DNA from: Shimia sp.
GTDB lineage: Bacteria; Pseudomonadota; Alphaproteobacteria; Rhodobacterales; Rhodobacteraceae
Reading direction: 5' to 3'
Assembly (NCBI RefSeq): GCF_022448905.1
Contig: NZ_JAKVCW010000025.1
Location: forward strand, 1-38,227
Length of the DNA stretch: 38,227 bases
The notes under the pieces were generated by a model. That model did no database searches. It was not told the DNA's origin and was given only the letters and a program-made list of their open reading frames with translations. Made by a program: the position numbers and the translations under genes. Shown here piece after piece: positions 24,613-32,377 of the stretch (position 1 is its first letter; the number at the start of each line of letters is the position of its first letter).

Positions 24613-26700
24613 TTAACTTTCTTTTCCGACGATGTCGTAGACGCCGCCTGTCAACCAAGCGGGCCAATCGCGTTCGAAAAACGCCTTTGCGTCTTCATCA
24701 AATGCCCGGTTTAGTCGTTCGGATAGCATCATCTGATTGCCTTCAAGACGGACCAGAACCTGCTTTTCTTTGTCGGCATCATTTTCGACACGAAAACGCA
24801 GGTCGTTCAGCGGTCCGCTGCGCGACTGGGGCAGGGCCGATCCCGCCTGGTCACACACGGCGCGGGCGCCTCGGCTTCCGCCGCCATTGGCGATGAAATG
24901 ATTCAGCGCCGCCAGCACGGCCTCTGAGGCCAGAGCCATTTGCTGCCATTGGAGGACGCGTGCGATTTCGCTGGGCCGATCAAAGGACAGCCCATTGTCG
25001 CGAATGCGTGCGTTCAATGCGCAGGCTGCCTCAAGGGCGGTTTTCACCTCTTCTTGTGTACAGAGAATGCCCGCGTAGTCGCTCATGCGTGCCTGGACTT
25101 CTTCGCGCACGGATTTTGCATCCAGCGCGCTGTCTGGGCGCAATAGGGTCTTGATCTGATCAAGAGTCTCGGTCGCAGACCCTTCCAGCTCTGCGACATC
25201 CGTTGGAGTGCATGACTTGCTGGCGGCGATATGTTCGGCAACGCGGGTGCCAAACACCTGTCCGGCATTCAGCGCCGAACCACCCGGACGTGTGACGCCA
25301 TGGGTGCCCGACGCCTCGCCGATTGCATAGATTCCGGGCATGTTGCTGCGTCCCCAGGTGTCGACAGCGATGCCGCCGTTCATATGCTGGTTGTTTACCG
25401 CAAACTCGAGTGGTTCTTCAGCAATATCAATCTTATAGCGACGATAAAGTTCGATCGCGAGCGGGTTCATATGGCGCAAGCGCTCGATGGGCATTTTGTG
25501 GTCTGCACCGGCATTTGCCAGGTATGTGCGCACGTCCTCATCCAGCCGTTCCAGACTGAAGTCCAGATCGCCGGGCACCGGCAGCGGATTGCGGTTGAAA
25601 TCCATAAAGACGCGACGGCCCTTTTGGCTTTCCCGGAAAATCGCCAGATCCACGAGGCTCGATCCAAAGTCCAGCATGCGCGTTGCGTGGAATGGCCATT
25701 GGTAGCCCTTGCGGAACACGTTTGAGGCCAGCTCTTGCGTGGTGCGGTAATAATCGGCCAGGAAATGGTGTTCTTCGCCTGCGTCATCGACGGAATAGAT
25801 ATGTGGGATGACCTGCACGTAGGTGCCGGACAGGTTCCAAGGGAAACCTTCGCGGCGGGTTCCGATCCCAAATTGGCTCTCCGTGATGTTTGTCAGCGCA
25901 AGCCCGCTTTCCAAGGCCATGCCTAAAGTGCCGAAACAGCCATTGGGGAACACACTGTCTCGGTACAGTTCACCGGGGCCGCCCGCTGCAATCACGCAGG
26001 ATTCAAACTTGAACAGCACCAAACCATATGGGTTACTGTCAGATTGCTCCTTGGCGCGGATCGCGAGCAATCCAAGCACTTTGCGGTCATCCCCCTGGCC
26101 AGAGGTCAGCAGTTTGACCGCTGTTGTGCGGTTAAAGAAGGCAATGTTCTGCTGGATCGCCTCTTTCGCCAAGACCTGAACCATCAGGCGCGACGTTCTT
26201 GGACCGCAGCTGGTTGCGCGGCCAATTTCGTCATGGTCCGTTTTGTAGCGCAAAGTGCCGCCCAGGTGATCTTGCGGCAAAGGCAGGCCCAGAAACTGCA
26301 AAGAGGCCATGGCGCGTGCGGAACCCACAGCTTCGATATAGGCGGTGTCTTCATCCATTGCGCCGCCGGCGCGAATGGCCCTAGCCATGTCCTTGAAATT
26401 GTCGCCCTGATCCGCGGTATTTGCAGTGTGTAGCGTCTGCTTGTCAGATCCAGAACAGGCAGATGTGCCCCCCCAGGCGCTTTGGCTGACAATGGCGACA
26501 TCGACGTTGCGGCGCTTGAGTTCAACCGAGGCACGCAGCCCTGCAGCCCCGCTTCCGACCACAAGGCTTTCGCAGCGATAGAGCGGCAACCTATGGCCGC
26601 CAATGTCGATCTGGTCGGGGAACTCCGGTTCGGGTTGCAGATGCGGCATTTCCACATCGGTGAGCGCATCAAGGATATGCTGTGGGATTGGCTGAGGCAC
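24613..26700 (-). CDS. Fumarate-reductase/succinate-dehydrogenase-like flavoprotein (695 aa)
   Basis: The product has the FAD-binding motif SLVVGSGAAGLRASVELKRR, the family segments GGTSACSGSDKQTL and CVIAAGGPGELY, and the second FAD motif GIYAIGEASGTHGVTRPGGS with L-N-A-G-Q. A C-terminal helical domain and an extra stretch of about 110 residues follow, making it longer than SdhA or FrdA. There is no iron-sulfur or membrane-anchor partner gene, so it is not a respiratory complex subunit as encoded here. It probably oxidises or reduces a sugar-derived keto or unsaturated acid. The start is GTG 26700 with a weak ribosome site. It lies in one operon with a Gfo/Idh dehydrogenase and kdgK. Confidence 0.8.
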   Translation of the reverse strand: MPQPIPQHILDALTDVEMPHLQPEPEFPDQIDIGGHRLPLYRCESLVVGSGAAGLRASVELKRRNVDVAIVSQSAWGGTSACSGSDKQTLHTANTADQGDNFKDMARAIRAGGAMDEDTAYIEAVGSARAMASLQFLGLPLPQDHLGGTLRYKTDHDEIGRATSCGPRTSRLMVQVLAKEAIQQNIAFFNRTTAVKLLTSGQGDDRKVLGLLAIRAKEQSDSNPYGLVLFKFESCVIAAGGPGELYRDSVFPNGCFGTLGMALESGLALTNITESQFGIGTRREGFPWNLSGTYVQVIPHIYSVDDAGEEHHFLADYYRTTQELASNVFRKGYQWPFHATRMLDFGSSLVDLAIFRESQKGRRVFMDFNRNPLPVPGDLDFSLERLDEDVRTYLANAGADHKMPIERLRHMNPLAIELYRRYKIDIAEEPLEFAVNNQHMNGGIAVDTWGRSNMPGIYAIGEASGTHGVTRPGGSALNAGQVFGTRVAEHIAASKSCTPTDVAELEGSATETLDQIKTLLRPDSALDAKSVREEVQARMSDYAGILCTQEEVKTALEAACALNARIRDNGLSFDRPSEIARVLQWQQMALASEAVLAALNHFIANGGGSRGARAVCDQAGSALPQSRSGPLNDLRFRVENDADKEKQVLVRLEGNQMMLSERLNRAFDEDAKAFFERDWPAWLTGGVYDIVGKES

Positions 26701-26731
26701 TTTGAAGGTCCAATTTTAAGGGAAGCAGCGA

Positions 26732-27895
26732 TTAAGTCAGTTCGACCCAACTCTTTTTGCGTGAAGATTCCATGCAGGCGTCAACCATCTGACAAATGTG
26801 ATGTCCCGTTTCAAAGGTTGGCCACATGGGCTGATTTGAAACGATGGATTTCACCACTTCGGCCACTTCGATGATCTTGCTTTCATTGTATCCAAGTGCA
26901 AAGTTCGGAAGTGGCAGGAAGGATCGGAAGGTTTCGTTTTCCGGACCGACGTCGATTTCACGATAGCCGCGGCGGCCATTGGCATCTTCATTGGAATAAA
27001 ATCGGAGTCGGTTCACCTCATCGTAGGTGTAGGCCAGGCTGCCTTTGGTGCCGTAAATCTCATAGGTCTGCATGAATTTGCGCCCGGTCGCAACGCGGCT
27101 GAAATCCACAATACCGCGGGCGCCATTAACAAAAGTACACAGCAGGTTGGTTCCGTCAGGATTGGTGATGTCGGCCCATTCTTCGTGGCCGGTCAACTTG
27201 GTTTCCTCGCCATAAGCCAAGCCGTTCACCATCGGACGTTTGTCGGTGACAATAAAATTGTCCGCAATCAATGAGCTGACGCGGCCAATGAGGAATTCCA
27301 TGAAGCTGAAAATGTGACTTCCGGTGTCTCCGACAATGCCCGTTGGGGCCAGCTCGCCGTTTGCCCGCCACATGTAGGGTGCCAACGGGTCACCATACAT
27401 GTCGACGTGCTGGCAGCCTTTGAACATCTTGATCTCGCCGATCTCACCTGCGTCGATTATTTCCTTTGCGAGATCATGCACAGGGTTGCGTGGAAAGGCA
27501 TGACCGACACGAGTAATCACACCTTTTTCTTTGGCGATATCCGCCAGCTCGCGCGCTTCGGCTGCGGTATCTGCCAGCGGTTTTTCACAATAGACATGCT
27601 TGCCAGCCAGCAGGGCGGCTTTCGCCACCTCATAATGCAGGCTGTCTGGCAGACAGATGTCGATCAGGTCGATGTCCGGGTCGGAAATGGCAGCCTTCCA
27701 ATCGTTTAAGATCTTCGCCTCAGGCGCGCGGAACGCCAGCTCTTCGGCGGCTTTTGGATTTGCCTCCACCAAAGCGACCACCTTGGCCGTGCCCGACTCC
27801 GCACCTAGAAAATGCGGAAAGGTCTGATAGGCCATCGTATGAACCTTGCCCATCCAACCTGAAGCGCCAAGAACTGCGACCCTGACTTGCGTCAT
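26732..27895 (-). CDS. Gfo/Idh/MocA-family NAD(P)-dependent sugar dehydrogenase
   Basis: The 387-aa product has a Rossmann start (VRVAVLGASGWMGKVHTMAY), the family's EKP motif (HVYCEKPLADTAAEA) and the catalytic-region GDTGSHIFSFMEFLIG. I chose the ATG at 27895 because GGGAG lies 8 nt upstream; an earlier in-frame start at 27910 has no ribosome site. Enzymes of this type oxidise sugars, inositols or their keto forms. It is the first gene of the minus-strand operon controlled by the LacI-type operator. It is intact, unlike the Gfo/Idh remnant that opens the plus-strand unit. Confidence 0.9.
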   Translation of the reverse strand: MTQVRVAVLGASGWMGKVHTMAYQTFPHFLGAESGTAKVVALVEANPKAAEELAFRAPEAKILNDWKAAISDPDIDLIDICLPDSLHYEVAKAALLAGKHVYCEKPLADTAAEARELADIAKEKGVITRVGHAFPRNPVHDLAKEIIDAGEIGEIKMFKGCQHVDMYGDPLAPYMWRANGELAPTGIVGDTGSHIFSFMEFLIGRVSSLIADNFIVTDKRPMVNGLAYGEETKLTGHEEWADITNPDGTNLLCTFVNGARGIVDFSRVATGRKFMQTYEIYGTKGSLAYTYDEVNRLRFYSNEDANGRRGYREIDVGPENETFRSFLPLPNFALGYNESKIIEVAEVVKSIVSNQPMWPTFETGHHICQMVDACMESSRKKSWVELT

Positions 27896-27967
27896 CTTTA
27901 TATCTCCCAACCTAACTCTGGAATAATGTCCAAACCATCCGCATTGCTTCGCAAGGCAAGCCTTTTT

Positions 27968-28019
27968 GGGATCGTTCCAGTTTGAATTGATAGATATGTG
28001 GAACGTTCCAAACTGTCAA
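27968..28019 (-). promoter_or_regulatory. Promoter of the minus-strand operon with LacI-type operator
   Basis: On the minus strand, -35 TTGACA (28019-28014) and -10 TATCTA (27996-27991) are exactly 17 nt apart. The perfect palindrome TGGAACGTTCCA (27999-28010) fills the spacer. A degenerate second site, GGGATCGTTCCA (27968-27979, 10 of 12 matching), lies 31 bp downstream of it. The layout copies the plus-strand promoter at 8507-8556. Confidence 0.78.
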
Positions 28020-28128
28020 CGGCTCGCTGAGCGTGAGGAGGTAAGTGGCGCTGGCGGACGTGGTGTTTGAGTGGTTCTGGCTGTGGGTTTGTAACCGCGG
28101 AGTGTGTTCGCTTAAGGGGAGCTTCCTG

Positions 28129-28524
28129 CTAGTTTGGGTTGGTTTCGTAGAGCTCGATTGGCAAACAGTCTGGGTCAGTAAAGAACGTAAAGCGCGCGCC
28201 AGTGAATTCATCCACCCGCAGTGGTTCGACCTCGACATTCGCAGCCTCTAGTTCAGCGACAGCTGCGTCCATGTCTTCAACAGCAAATGCAATATGGCGA
28301 AGTCCGCAAGCTTCAGGGCGTGAAGTGCGTTCAGGCGGATTAGGAAACGAAAACAATTCTAATTGGCTACCGTCGGGCAGCGCGAGGTCAAGTTTCCAAC
28401 TATCGCGCGACTGGCGATAGTTTTCCGCAATAACTTTGAAGCCAAGCAGGTCCACATAGAAGGCTTTGGACCGTTGGTAATCTGCACATATCAATGCGGT
28501 ATGATGAATTCGACTTAGCTTCAA
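28129..28524 (-). CDS. YaeR-like VOC (glyoxalase-fold) family protein
   Basis: The 131-aa product closely follows the Escherichia coli YaeR pattern: IHHTALICADYQRSKAFYVD, DSWKLDLALPDG, SRPEACGLRHIAFAVEDMDA and FTFFTDPDCLPIELYE. VOC proteins are metal-dependent enzymes of varied function; YaeR's function is poorly known. I start it at TTG 28524, which matches the YaeR N-terminus and follows AAGGAG by 11 nt. A frame extension to TTG 28560 has no ribosome site. It reads in the same direction as the dehydrogenase operon but ends before that operon's own promoter. Confidence 0.82.
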   Translation of the reverse strand: MKLSRIHHTALICADYQRSKAFYVDLLGFKVIAENYRQSRDSWKLDLALPDGSQLELFSFPNPPERTSRPEACGLRHIAFAVEDMDAAVAELEAANVEVEPLRVDEFTGARFTFFTDPDCLPIELYETNPN

Positions 28525-28688
28525 TTTGTTTGAGTCTCCTTGCTGAAATCCAAACCTCAAAAAGTCAGGCCCCCTAAGCTATAGTGACAAGACTTGACCC
28601 GTTGCCTCGGATAGGTGCTTTCTATCCAACTCAGTAAAAAATACTCCAGGAAAAAGACCGATGAGGCAATATTGCAAAAAATGGTTTT

Positions 28689-28700
28689 TTTACCGGTAAA
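28689..28700. promoter_or_regulatory. Perfect palindrome TTTACCGGTAAA, possible operator
   Basis: A 12-bp perfect palindrome lies in the 258-bp gap between the VOC gene and the IS element. It could be an operator of a gene now lost at the IS boundary or of the VOC gene. No other feature is seen in 28525-28782. Confidence 0.3.
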
Positions 28701-28782
28701 GAGAGTTTCCTTCATTTGATATCGGTCCGCGATAGAATCATATTGTCCGTCGTCAGAGTTTCTGGAACCAATGAGGGCCTAG

Positions 28783-29612
28783 GGTCAGGACTCATAGCCA
28801 ATAGATAACGAGTGCCGCGAGAGCGATTGCGGACAGAAAGACTTTTGGACATCTGTCGTATCGAGTTGCCACCCGCCGCCAGTCCTTCAACCTGCCGAAC
28901 ATGATCTCGATGCGGTTTCGTCGTTTGTAGCGGCGCTTGTCGTATTTCACGGTCTTCTTACGTCGCTTACGACCTGGGATGCAGGGGCGTATCCCTTTGC
29001 CTTTTAACGCCTCTCTGAACCAATCGGCATCATAGCCTCTGTCGCCAAGCAGCCAGTCGACCTTCGGCAGACCGCGCAGCAACGCCCGCGCGCCGATGTA
29101 GTCGCTGACTTGTCCGGCGGTCACGAACAGGTTCAGCGGTCGGCCTTGGCTGTCGCAGATGGCGTGCAGCTTCGTGTTCATGCCACCCTTAGTGCGGCCA
29201 ATCAGACGATCGCGCCCCCCCTTTTTGACGCCCATGCTGATCGCTGTTCGATGTGCTTTCAGATAGGTTGCGTCGATCATGACGGTCTTTTCTTCGCCGC
29301 GCTCGGCCGCAAGCCCTATCATCATCTGTGCAAAGATGCCCTTATCGCTCCACCGCTTCCAGCGGTTATAAAGCGTCTTATGCGGTCCGTACTCCTTGGG
29401 TGCATCGCGCCATCGTAAGCCATTGCGGTTAATGAAGATAATCCCGCTTAGCACGCGTCGATCATCGACACGAGGTTTGCCGAGGGGCTTCGGGAAGAAG
29501 GGCTCAAGACGCGCCATTTGCGCATCCGTTAACCAGAAAAGATCAGACATGCTCACCGTTCGTTTTCGAACCGTGAATCACGCCGCCAACCGGAAATCAA
29601 TGGGTCCTGAGC
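28783..29612 (-). mobile_element. IS5-family (IS427-like) insertion sequence, 830 bp
   Basis: The ends GGTCAGGACTCAT (28783-28795) and, inverted, GCTCAGGACCCAT (29600-29612) form imperfect terminal repeats. CTAG flanks both sides (28779-28782 and 29613-29616), fitting the short CTAG-type target duplication of this group. The single transposase frame looks intact. A second copy in the same orientation begins at 38171, also after CTAG. Confidence 0.88.
28792..29556 (-). CDS. IS5-family transposase (intact)
   Basis: The 254-aa DDE transposase begins MSMSDLFWLTDAQMARLEPF. The catalytic acids lie in VMIDATYLKAHRTA (D), LLGDRGYDAD (D) and RNRIEIMFGRLKDWRR (E). There is no internal stop or frameshift. 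It fills almost the whole element. The other copy's C-terminus at the window end encodes the same FLSAIALAALVIYWL ending. Confidence 0.92.
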   Translation of the reverse strand: MSMSDLFWLTDAQMARLEPFFPKPLGKPRVDDRRVLSGIIFINRNGLRWRDAPKEYGPHKTLYNRWKRWSDKGIFAQMMIGLAAERGEEKTVMIDATYLKAHRTAISMGVKKGGRDRLIGRTKGGMNTKLHAICDSQGRPLNLFVTAGQVSDYIGARALLRGLPKVDWLLGDRGYDADWFREALKGKGIRPCIPGRKRRKKTVKYDKRRYKRRNRIEIMFGRLKDWRRVATRYDRCPKVFLSAIALAALVIYWL

Positions 29613-30032
29613 CTAGGCCATGCGTTTGTTTTTTGTGAATTCGGATACTTTCCAACAAGGCTGTCGACCCTGGCTTATTTGCACGGTTGCACTGCCCAGC
29701 TTCAAAATATCGCCGACGCAGAGCGTGTCTTCGGTCAGGCCATATGTCACGATGTTTTCACCAAAGGCGGCTGGCACCGTACCCTCAGGGATTTCTGCTT
29801 CTGCAATCCAGCTTGGATAGTGATCTATTGCATAGTGGTGAATGGCCTTGTCATGGCCGCCATGGTGATTGAGATCTGCCTGCGCGTCGCCTGTGAATCC
29901 GAATTCATCAATCTTCTGCCGCTCGGAGACTGCAGTTTTGCCAATGGCCGACGCAGGTTTGCCCTGCCATCGTTCCTTAATCCCACCGAGAAATACGCCT
30001 TCAATCCTGACTGTTTCAAACCCTTGGGTCAT
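29613..30032 (-). pseudogene. MOSC-domain protein truncated at the IS junction
   Basis: The 139-aa product has the YiiM/MOSC pattern: EFGFTGDAQADLNHHGGHDK, AIHHYAIDHYPSW, AAFGENIVTYGLTEDTLCVG and the cysteine motif QGRQPCWKVSEF. MOSC proteins handle molybdenum-cofactor-linked sulfur. YiiM proteins have about 220 residues, so roughly the last third is missing. The stop TAG belongs to the CTAG at the IS edge, and the sequence on the other side of the IS does not continue the domain, so a deletion accompanied or followed insertion. Its start overlaps the marR stop by 4 nt. Confidence 0.78.
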
Positions 30033-30571
30033 GCGCTCACCTGTTCAAAGCAAATCTGGTCGCTCTCCTGTTTCGTCAGCGCGACGGAAAGAAGGCTGCA
30101 TTCCGAGCCAGCCTCACCTCTACTGTGGTATACGCAGGTTCTGCAAGGGCCGAATTCAGGGCCTTGGTTCTGCGCCAGAACGCGCCGCATTGCGCGCGAC
30201 AAAATATGTTGAAGCGATTGCTGATCCTCGTCACTTAGCTCTTTCAGCACCGCATCAAGAGGTGTCGGAGTTTCGGCTATCTTTTGGCCCCGATCCGTCA
30301 ACTCAAAGCTGATTACGCGCTTGTCCGTTTCAGAACGCTGCTCCGTGACATAGCCCTTCTGAAGCAGGGATTTCAGGGTTTGGGACACTGTCCCCCGTGT
30401 GGTTCCGAGGTAACCGGAGAGATGGGAGGGACTGCGGGAAAACCGATTGGCGCGCGCCAGATAGCTGATCGCCGCGCGTTGCGTGGGGTTGAGATCCCCG
30501 ACCCATCCGGTCGCTGCATCAAGGCGGGCGAGGCGAGCGATCTGTTCTCTGAGGTGTGTCTGAGGTGTCAT
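30029..30571 (-). CDS. MarR-family regulator with C-terminal four-cysteine motif
   Basis: The 180-aa product has a MarR winged helix (LNPTQRAAISYLARANRFSR, then SPSHLSGYLGTTRGTVSQTL). A tail carries four cysteines as C-x2-C-x11-C-x15-C at about 143, 146, 158 and 174. This spacing suggests a bound metal or iron-sulfur cluster, hence redox or metal sensing. I prefer ATG 30571; an in-frame GTG at 30598 would add nine residues and run into the operator. It overlaps the MOSC gene by 4 nt and is divergent from the secreted-protein operon. Inverted repeats in the shared gap are its likely sites. Confidence 0.82.
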   Translation of the reverse strand: MTPQTHLREQIARLARLDAATGWVGDLNPTQRAAISYLARANRFSRSPSHLSGYLGTTRGTVSQTLKSLLQKGYVTEQRSETDKRVISFELTDRGQKIAETPTPLDAVLKELSDEDQQSLQHILSRAMRRVLAQNQGPEFGPCRTCVYHSRGEAGSECSLLSVALTKQESDQICFEQVSA

Positions 30572-30581
30572 GGAAAAAATA

Positions 30582-30622
30582 TAGCGAGTCGATATCACTA
30601 TTGCAATAGTATCGAGTCGCTA
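30582..30622. promoter_or_regulatory. Inverted pair of 13-bp operators between divergent genes
   Basis: TAGCGAGTCGATA (30582-30594) and TATCGAGTCGCTA (30610-30622) are inverted copies, 12 of 13 matching when one is reversed. Each is itself a near-palindrome around CGAGTCG. The flanking ACTATTGCAATAGT extends the dyad. The block lies between the MarR gene and the operon from 30662, as expected for a regulator controlling itself and its divergent neighbours. Confidence 0.65.
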
Positions 30623-30661
30623 CTATATGCGATTCACGAAACTAGCCTAAGAGGACTTGTT

Positions 30662-31423
30662 ATGAACACTCTGAAATTTTCCGTCGTTGCAGCGGCTCTG
30701 ACCGCAGGTGCAGCCTTTGCGGGAGGTGATCACGCTCACCCGCATGCAAGCGCGCAAGAAGGCGCGGTAACATCAAGCGCCGACGCCTCGAAAGTGGCGG
30801 CCTTCGATATTCTGGCCACCCATGCACATCGCAATGGCAACGTTGTCACCTTCCATATGACAACAAATGGCGTCGCAGGCGCTGAAAAGCCCACACCTGC
30901 AGGTGCTTTAAGCGGTGCTCCGGCATACGCTTATGTCTGGCCAACCACTCTCGATCCTTCGAGCGTTGGCTTCGATGAAGGCGCTGGCATTTTGGCCATG
31001 GCCGCAGCCACCCATCCAGATTTTGATGACACGCCTCTTTTTGACGAGAACGGGGACGGCGATGTCGCCAACGATGGAAACACATGGCACAGCCACTGGG
31101 TTGTCTTGGTGCCAGATGAGGCCTGCGGCCCCGGAGCCCTGACCGTCAAGGACATCCCCGAAGGTACGACCCCCAATCTGCCCGCGACATGGCCCGGCCT
31201 GCCAATCCTTTTGGACAGCCCCGGTTTTACACCGGTTTTCGATGGGCCTGAAATCAGCGTAAACGTGGCCTTTGATCAGAGCCTCGATGTGTCTGGTGTC
31301 AACTATGACGGTGTGACCGCGGCACTTCGGGTGAATGCCAACATCCACGCCCCATTGTTCTGCGTGACCGATGTATTTGACGTCGCCTCCGGCAACCTCA
31401 GCCTGCCCGGAAAGATTGACTAA
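30662..31423 (+). CDS. Secreted protein of unknown function with His-rich N-terminus
   Basis: The 253-aa product has a signal peptide (MNTLKFSVVAAALTAGAAFA) followed by GGDHAHPHAS, a likely metal-binding start. The mature part contains two cysteines (DEACGP and LFCVTD), several H-x-H pairs such as THAHRNGN and TWHSHWV, and an Asp-rich DENGDGDVANDGN stretch resembling a calcium loop. I do not recognise a named family. AGAGGA precedes ATG 30662; the open frame upstream of it is not used. It is divergent from the MarR regulator and heads an operon with a thioredoxin-fold protein, so a periplasmic metal- or redox-related role is a reasonable inference. Confidence 0.75.
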   Translation: MNTLKFSVVAAALTAGAAFAGGDHAHPHASAQEGAVTSSADASKVAAFDILATHAHRNGNVVTFHMTTNGVAGAEKPTPAGALSGAPAYAYVWPTTLDPSSVGFDEGAGILAMAAATHPDFDDTPLFDENGDGDVANDGNTWHSHWVVLVPDEACGPGALTVKDIPEGTTPNLPATWPGLPILLDSPGFTPVFDGPEISVNVAFDQSLDVSGVNYDGVTAALRVNANIHAPLFCVTDVFDVASGNLSLPGKID

Positions 31424-31430
31424 ATCAAAT

Positions 31431-31454
31431 CCGCGCGGTCCTCAAGCCGCGCGG
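31431..31454 (+). other. GC-rich intercistronic hairpin
   Basis: CCGCGCGG (31431-31438) pairs with CCGCGCGG (31447-31454) over an 8-nt loop; CCTTCTT follows. It may be a partial terminator that lowers expression of the downstream genes relative to the secreted protein. Confidence 0.5.
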
Positions 31455-31478
31455 CCTTCTTGGAGGAAAGGACAAGCT

Positions 31479-31709
31479 ATGGCCGAAGAATGGTTGCCAA
31501 CCCTGATCACCCAAACACCACAGGACGGGTATGAGCTTGCGATCAAACTGTCGCGTGTTGCCGTCAAAAAGACCCAAATCGACGCGGAAATTCGAGAGCG
31601 CCTTCGAGCAATTTACGAAACCGACCCGACAGCGTTGATCAACATTTCGACGACTGTCGCCACGAACTTGCACACCGTCGCGGTCGTCAATAATTTCTGG
31701 AGGGAGTAG
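31479..31709 (+). CDS. Small conserved-looking protein, 76 aa
   Basis: ATG 31479 follows GGAGGAAAG, a strong ribosome site. The product (MAEEWLPTLITQTPQDGYEL, then helical) is acidic at the N-terminus and has no cysteine, signal peptide or membrane segment. It ends two nt before the thioredoxin-fold gene. I do not recognise a family. Operon position suggests it works with its neighbours. Confidence 0.65.
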   Translation: MAEEWLPTLITQTPQDGYELAIKLSRVAVKKTQIDAEIRERLRAIYETDPTALINISTTVATNLHTVAVVNNFWRE

Positions 31710-31711
31710 AC

Positions 31712-32239
31712 ATGCCCGCACCAGAGTTGAAAATCCAGAAATGGTTCAACACAAATGAAGAACTGACACTCGCGAAGTTGCGTGGCAAAGTCGTCGTGAT
31801 CGAGGCATTTCAAATGCTATGTCCAGGTTGCGTCATGCATGGTCTGCCGCTTGCGAAAAAGATCCACGCTTCATTCCCACAAGACAAGGTGGCCGTTTTG
31901 GGGTTGCATACTGTTTTCGAACATCATGATGCGATGACCCCGGTGTCATTGGCGGCTTTCTTGCACGAATACCGCATCAATTTTCCGGTCGGGGTTGACC
32001 AACCAGGCACCGGTCCCATGCCGAAAACGATGGCATCCTATCGGATGCGTGGCACACCCAGTCTAATCCTGATCGACAAATCTGGAGAGTTGCGGGTCAA
32101 TCATTTTGGAGATGTGTCCGAATTGTTCCTCGGAGCAGAAATTGCCACTTTGTTGGGTGAAACACACGTCCAACCAAACTCTGACACGTCCGAAGACGAT
32201 GTATCCGCCGTTTGCGATGAGACTGGTTGTACTGTTTGA
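31712..32239 (+). CDS. Thioredoxin-fold (TlpA/redoxin-like) protein with CPGC motif
   Basis: The 175-aa product has a thioredoxin fold: VVVIEAFQMLCPGCVMHGLP with redox pair Cys37/Cys40, then the cis-Pro loop RGTPSLILIDKSG. A C-terminal tail carries another pair, CDETGC (168-173), which could act as an internal resolving or metal site. There is no signal peptide, so it is cytoplasmic as written. GGAGGGAG precedes ATG 31712. TlpA- or AhpC-like thiol-disulfide exchange is likely; the partner is unknown. It lies under the MarR-controlled divergent region. Confidence 0.8.
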   Translation: MPAPELKIQKWFNTNEELTLAKLRGKVVVIEAFQMLCPGCVMHGLPLAKKIHASFPQDKVAVLGLHTVFEHHDAMTPVSLAAFLHEYRINFPVGVDQPGTGPMPKTMASYRMRGTPSLILIDKSGELRVNHFGDVSELFLGAEIATLLGETHVQPNSDTSEDDVSAVCDETGCTV

Positions 32240-32377
32240 CCCATGCGATTTTGCGCTCAATTGGCACCGCCTCAATACCCAGCACACCTACCGCCCTGGC
32301 TGCTGCTGCCGACTTGACATCCGATCGCAGACAAAAGTACTGACCAGTTGGTTCATTTAGACGCAAGGACGTTACCT

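Noticed and set aside
30284..30661. Upstream in-frame extension of the secreted-protein gene
   Set aside because: It would overlap the MarR gene on the other strand and bury the signal peptide. ATG 30662 has a good ribosome site and begins a normal signal peptide.
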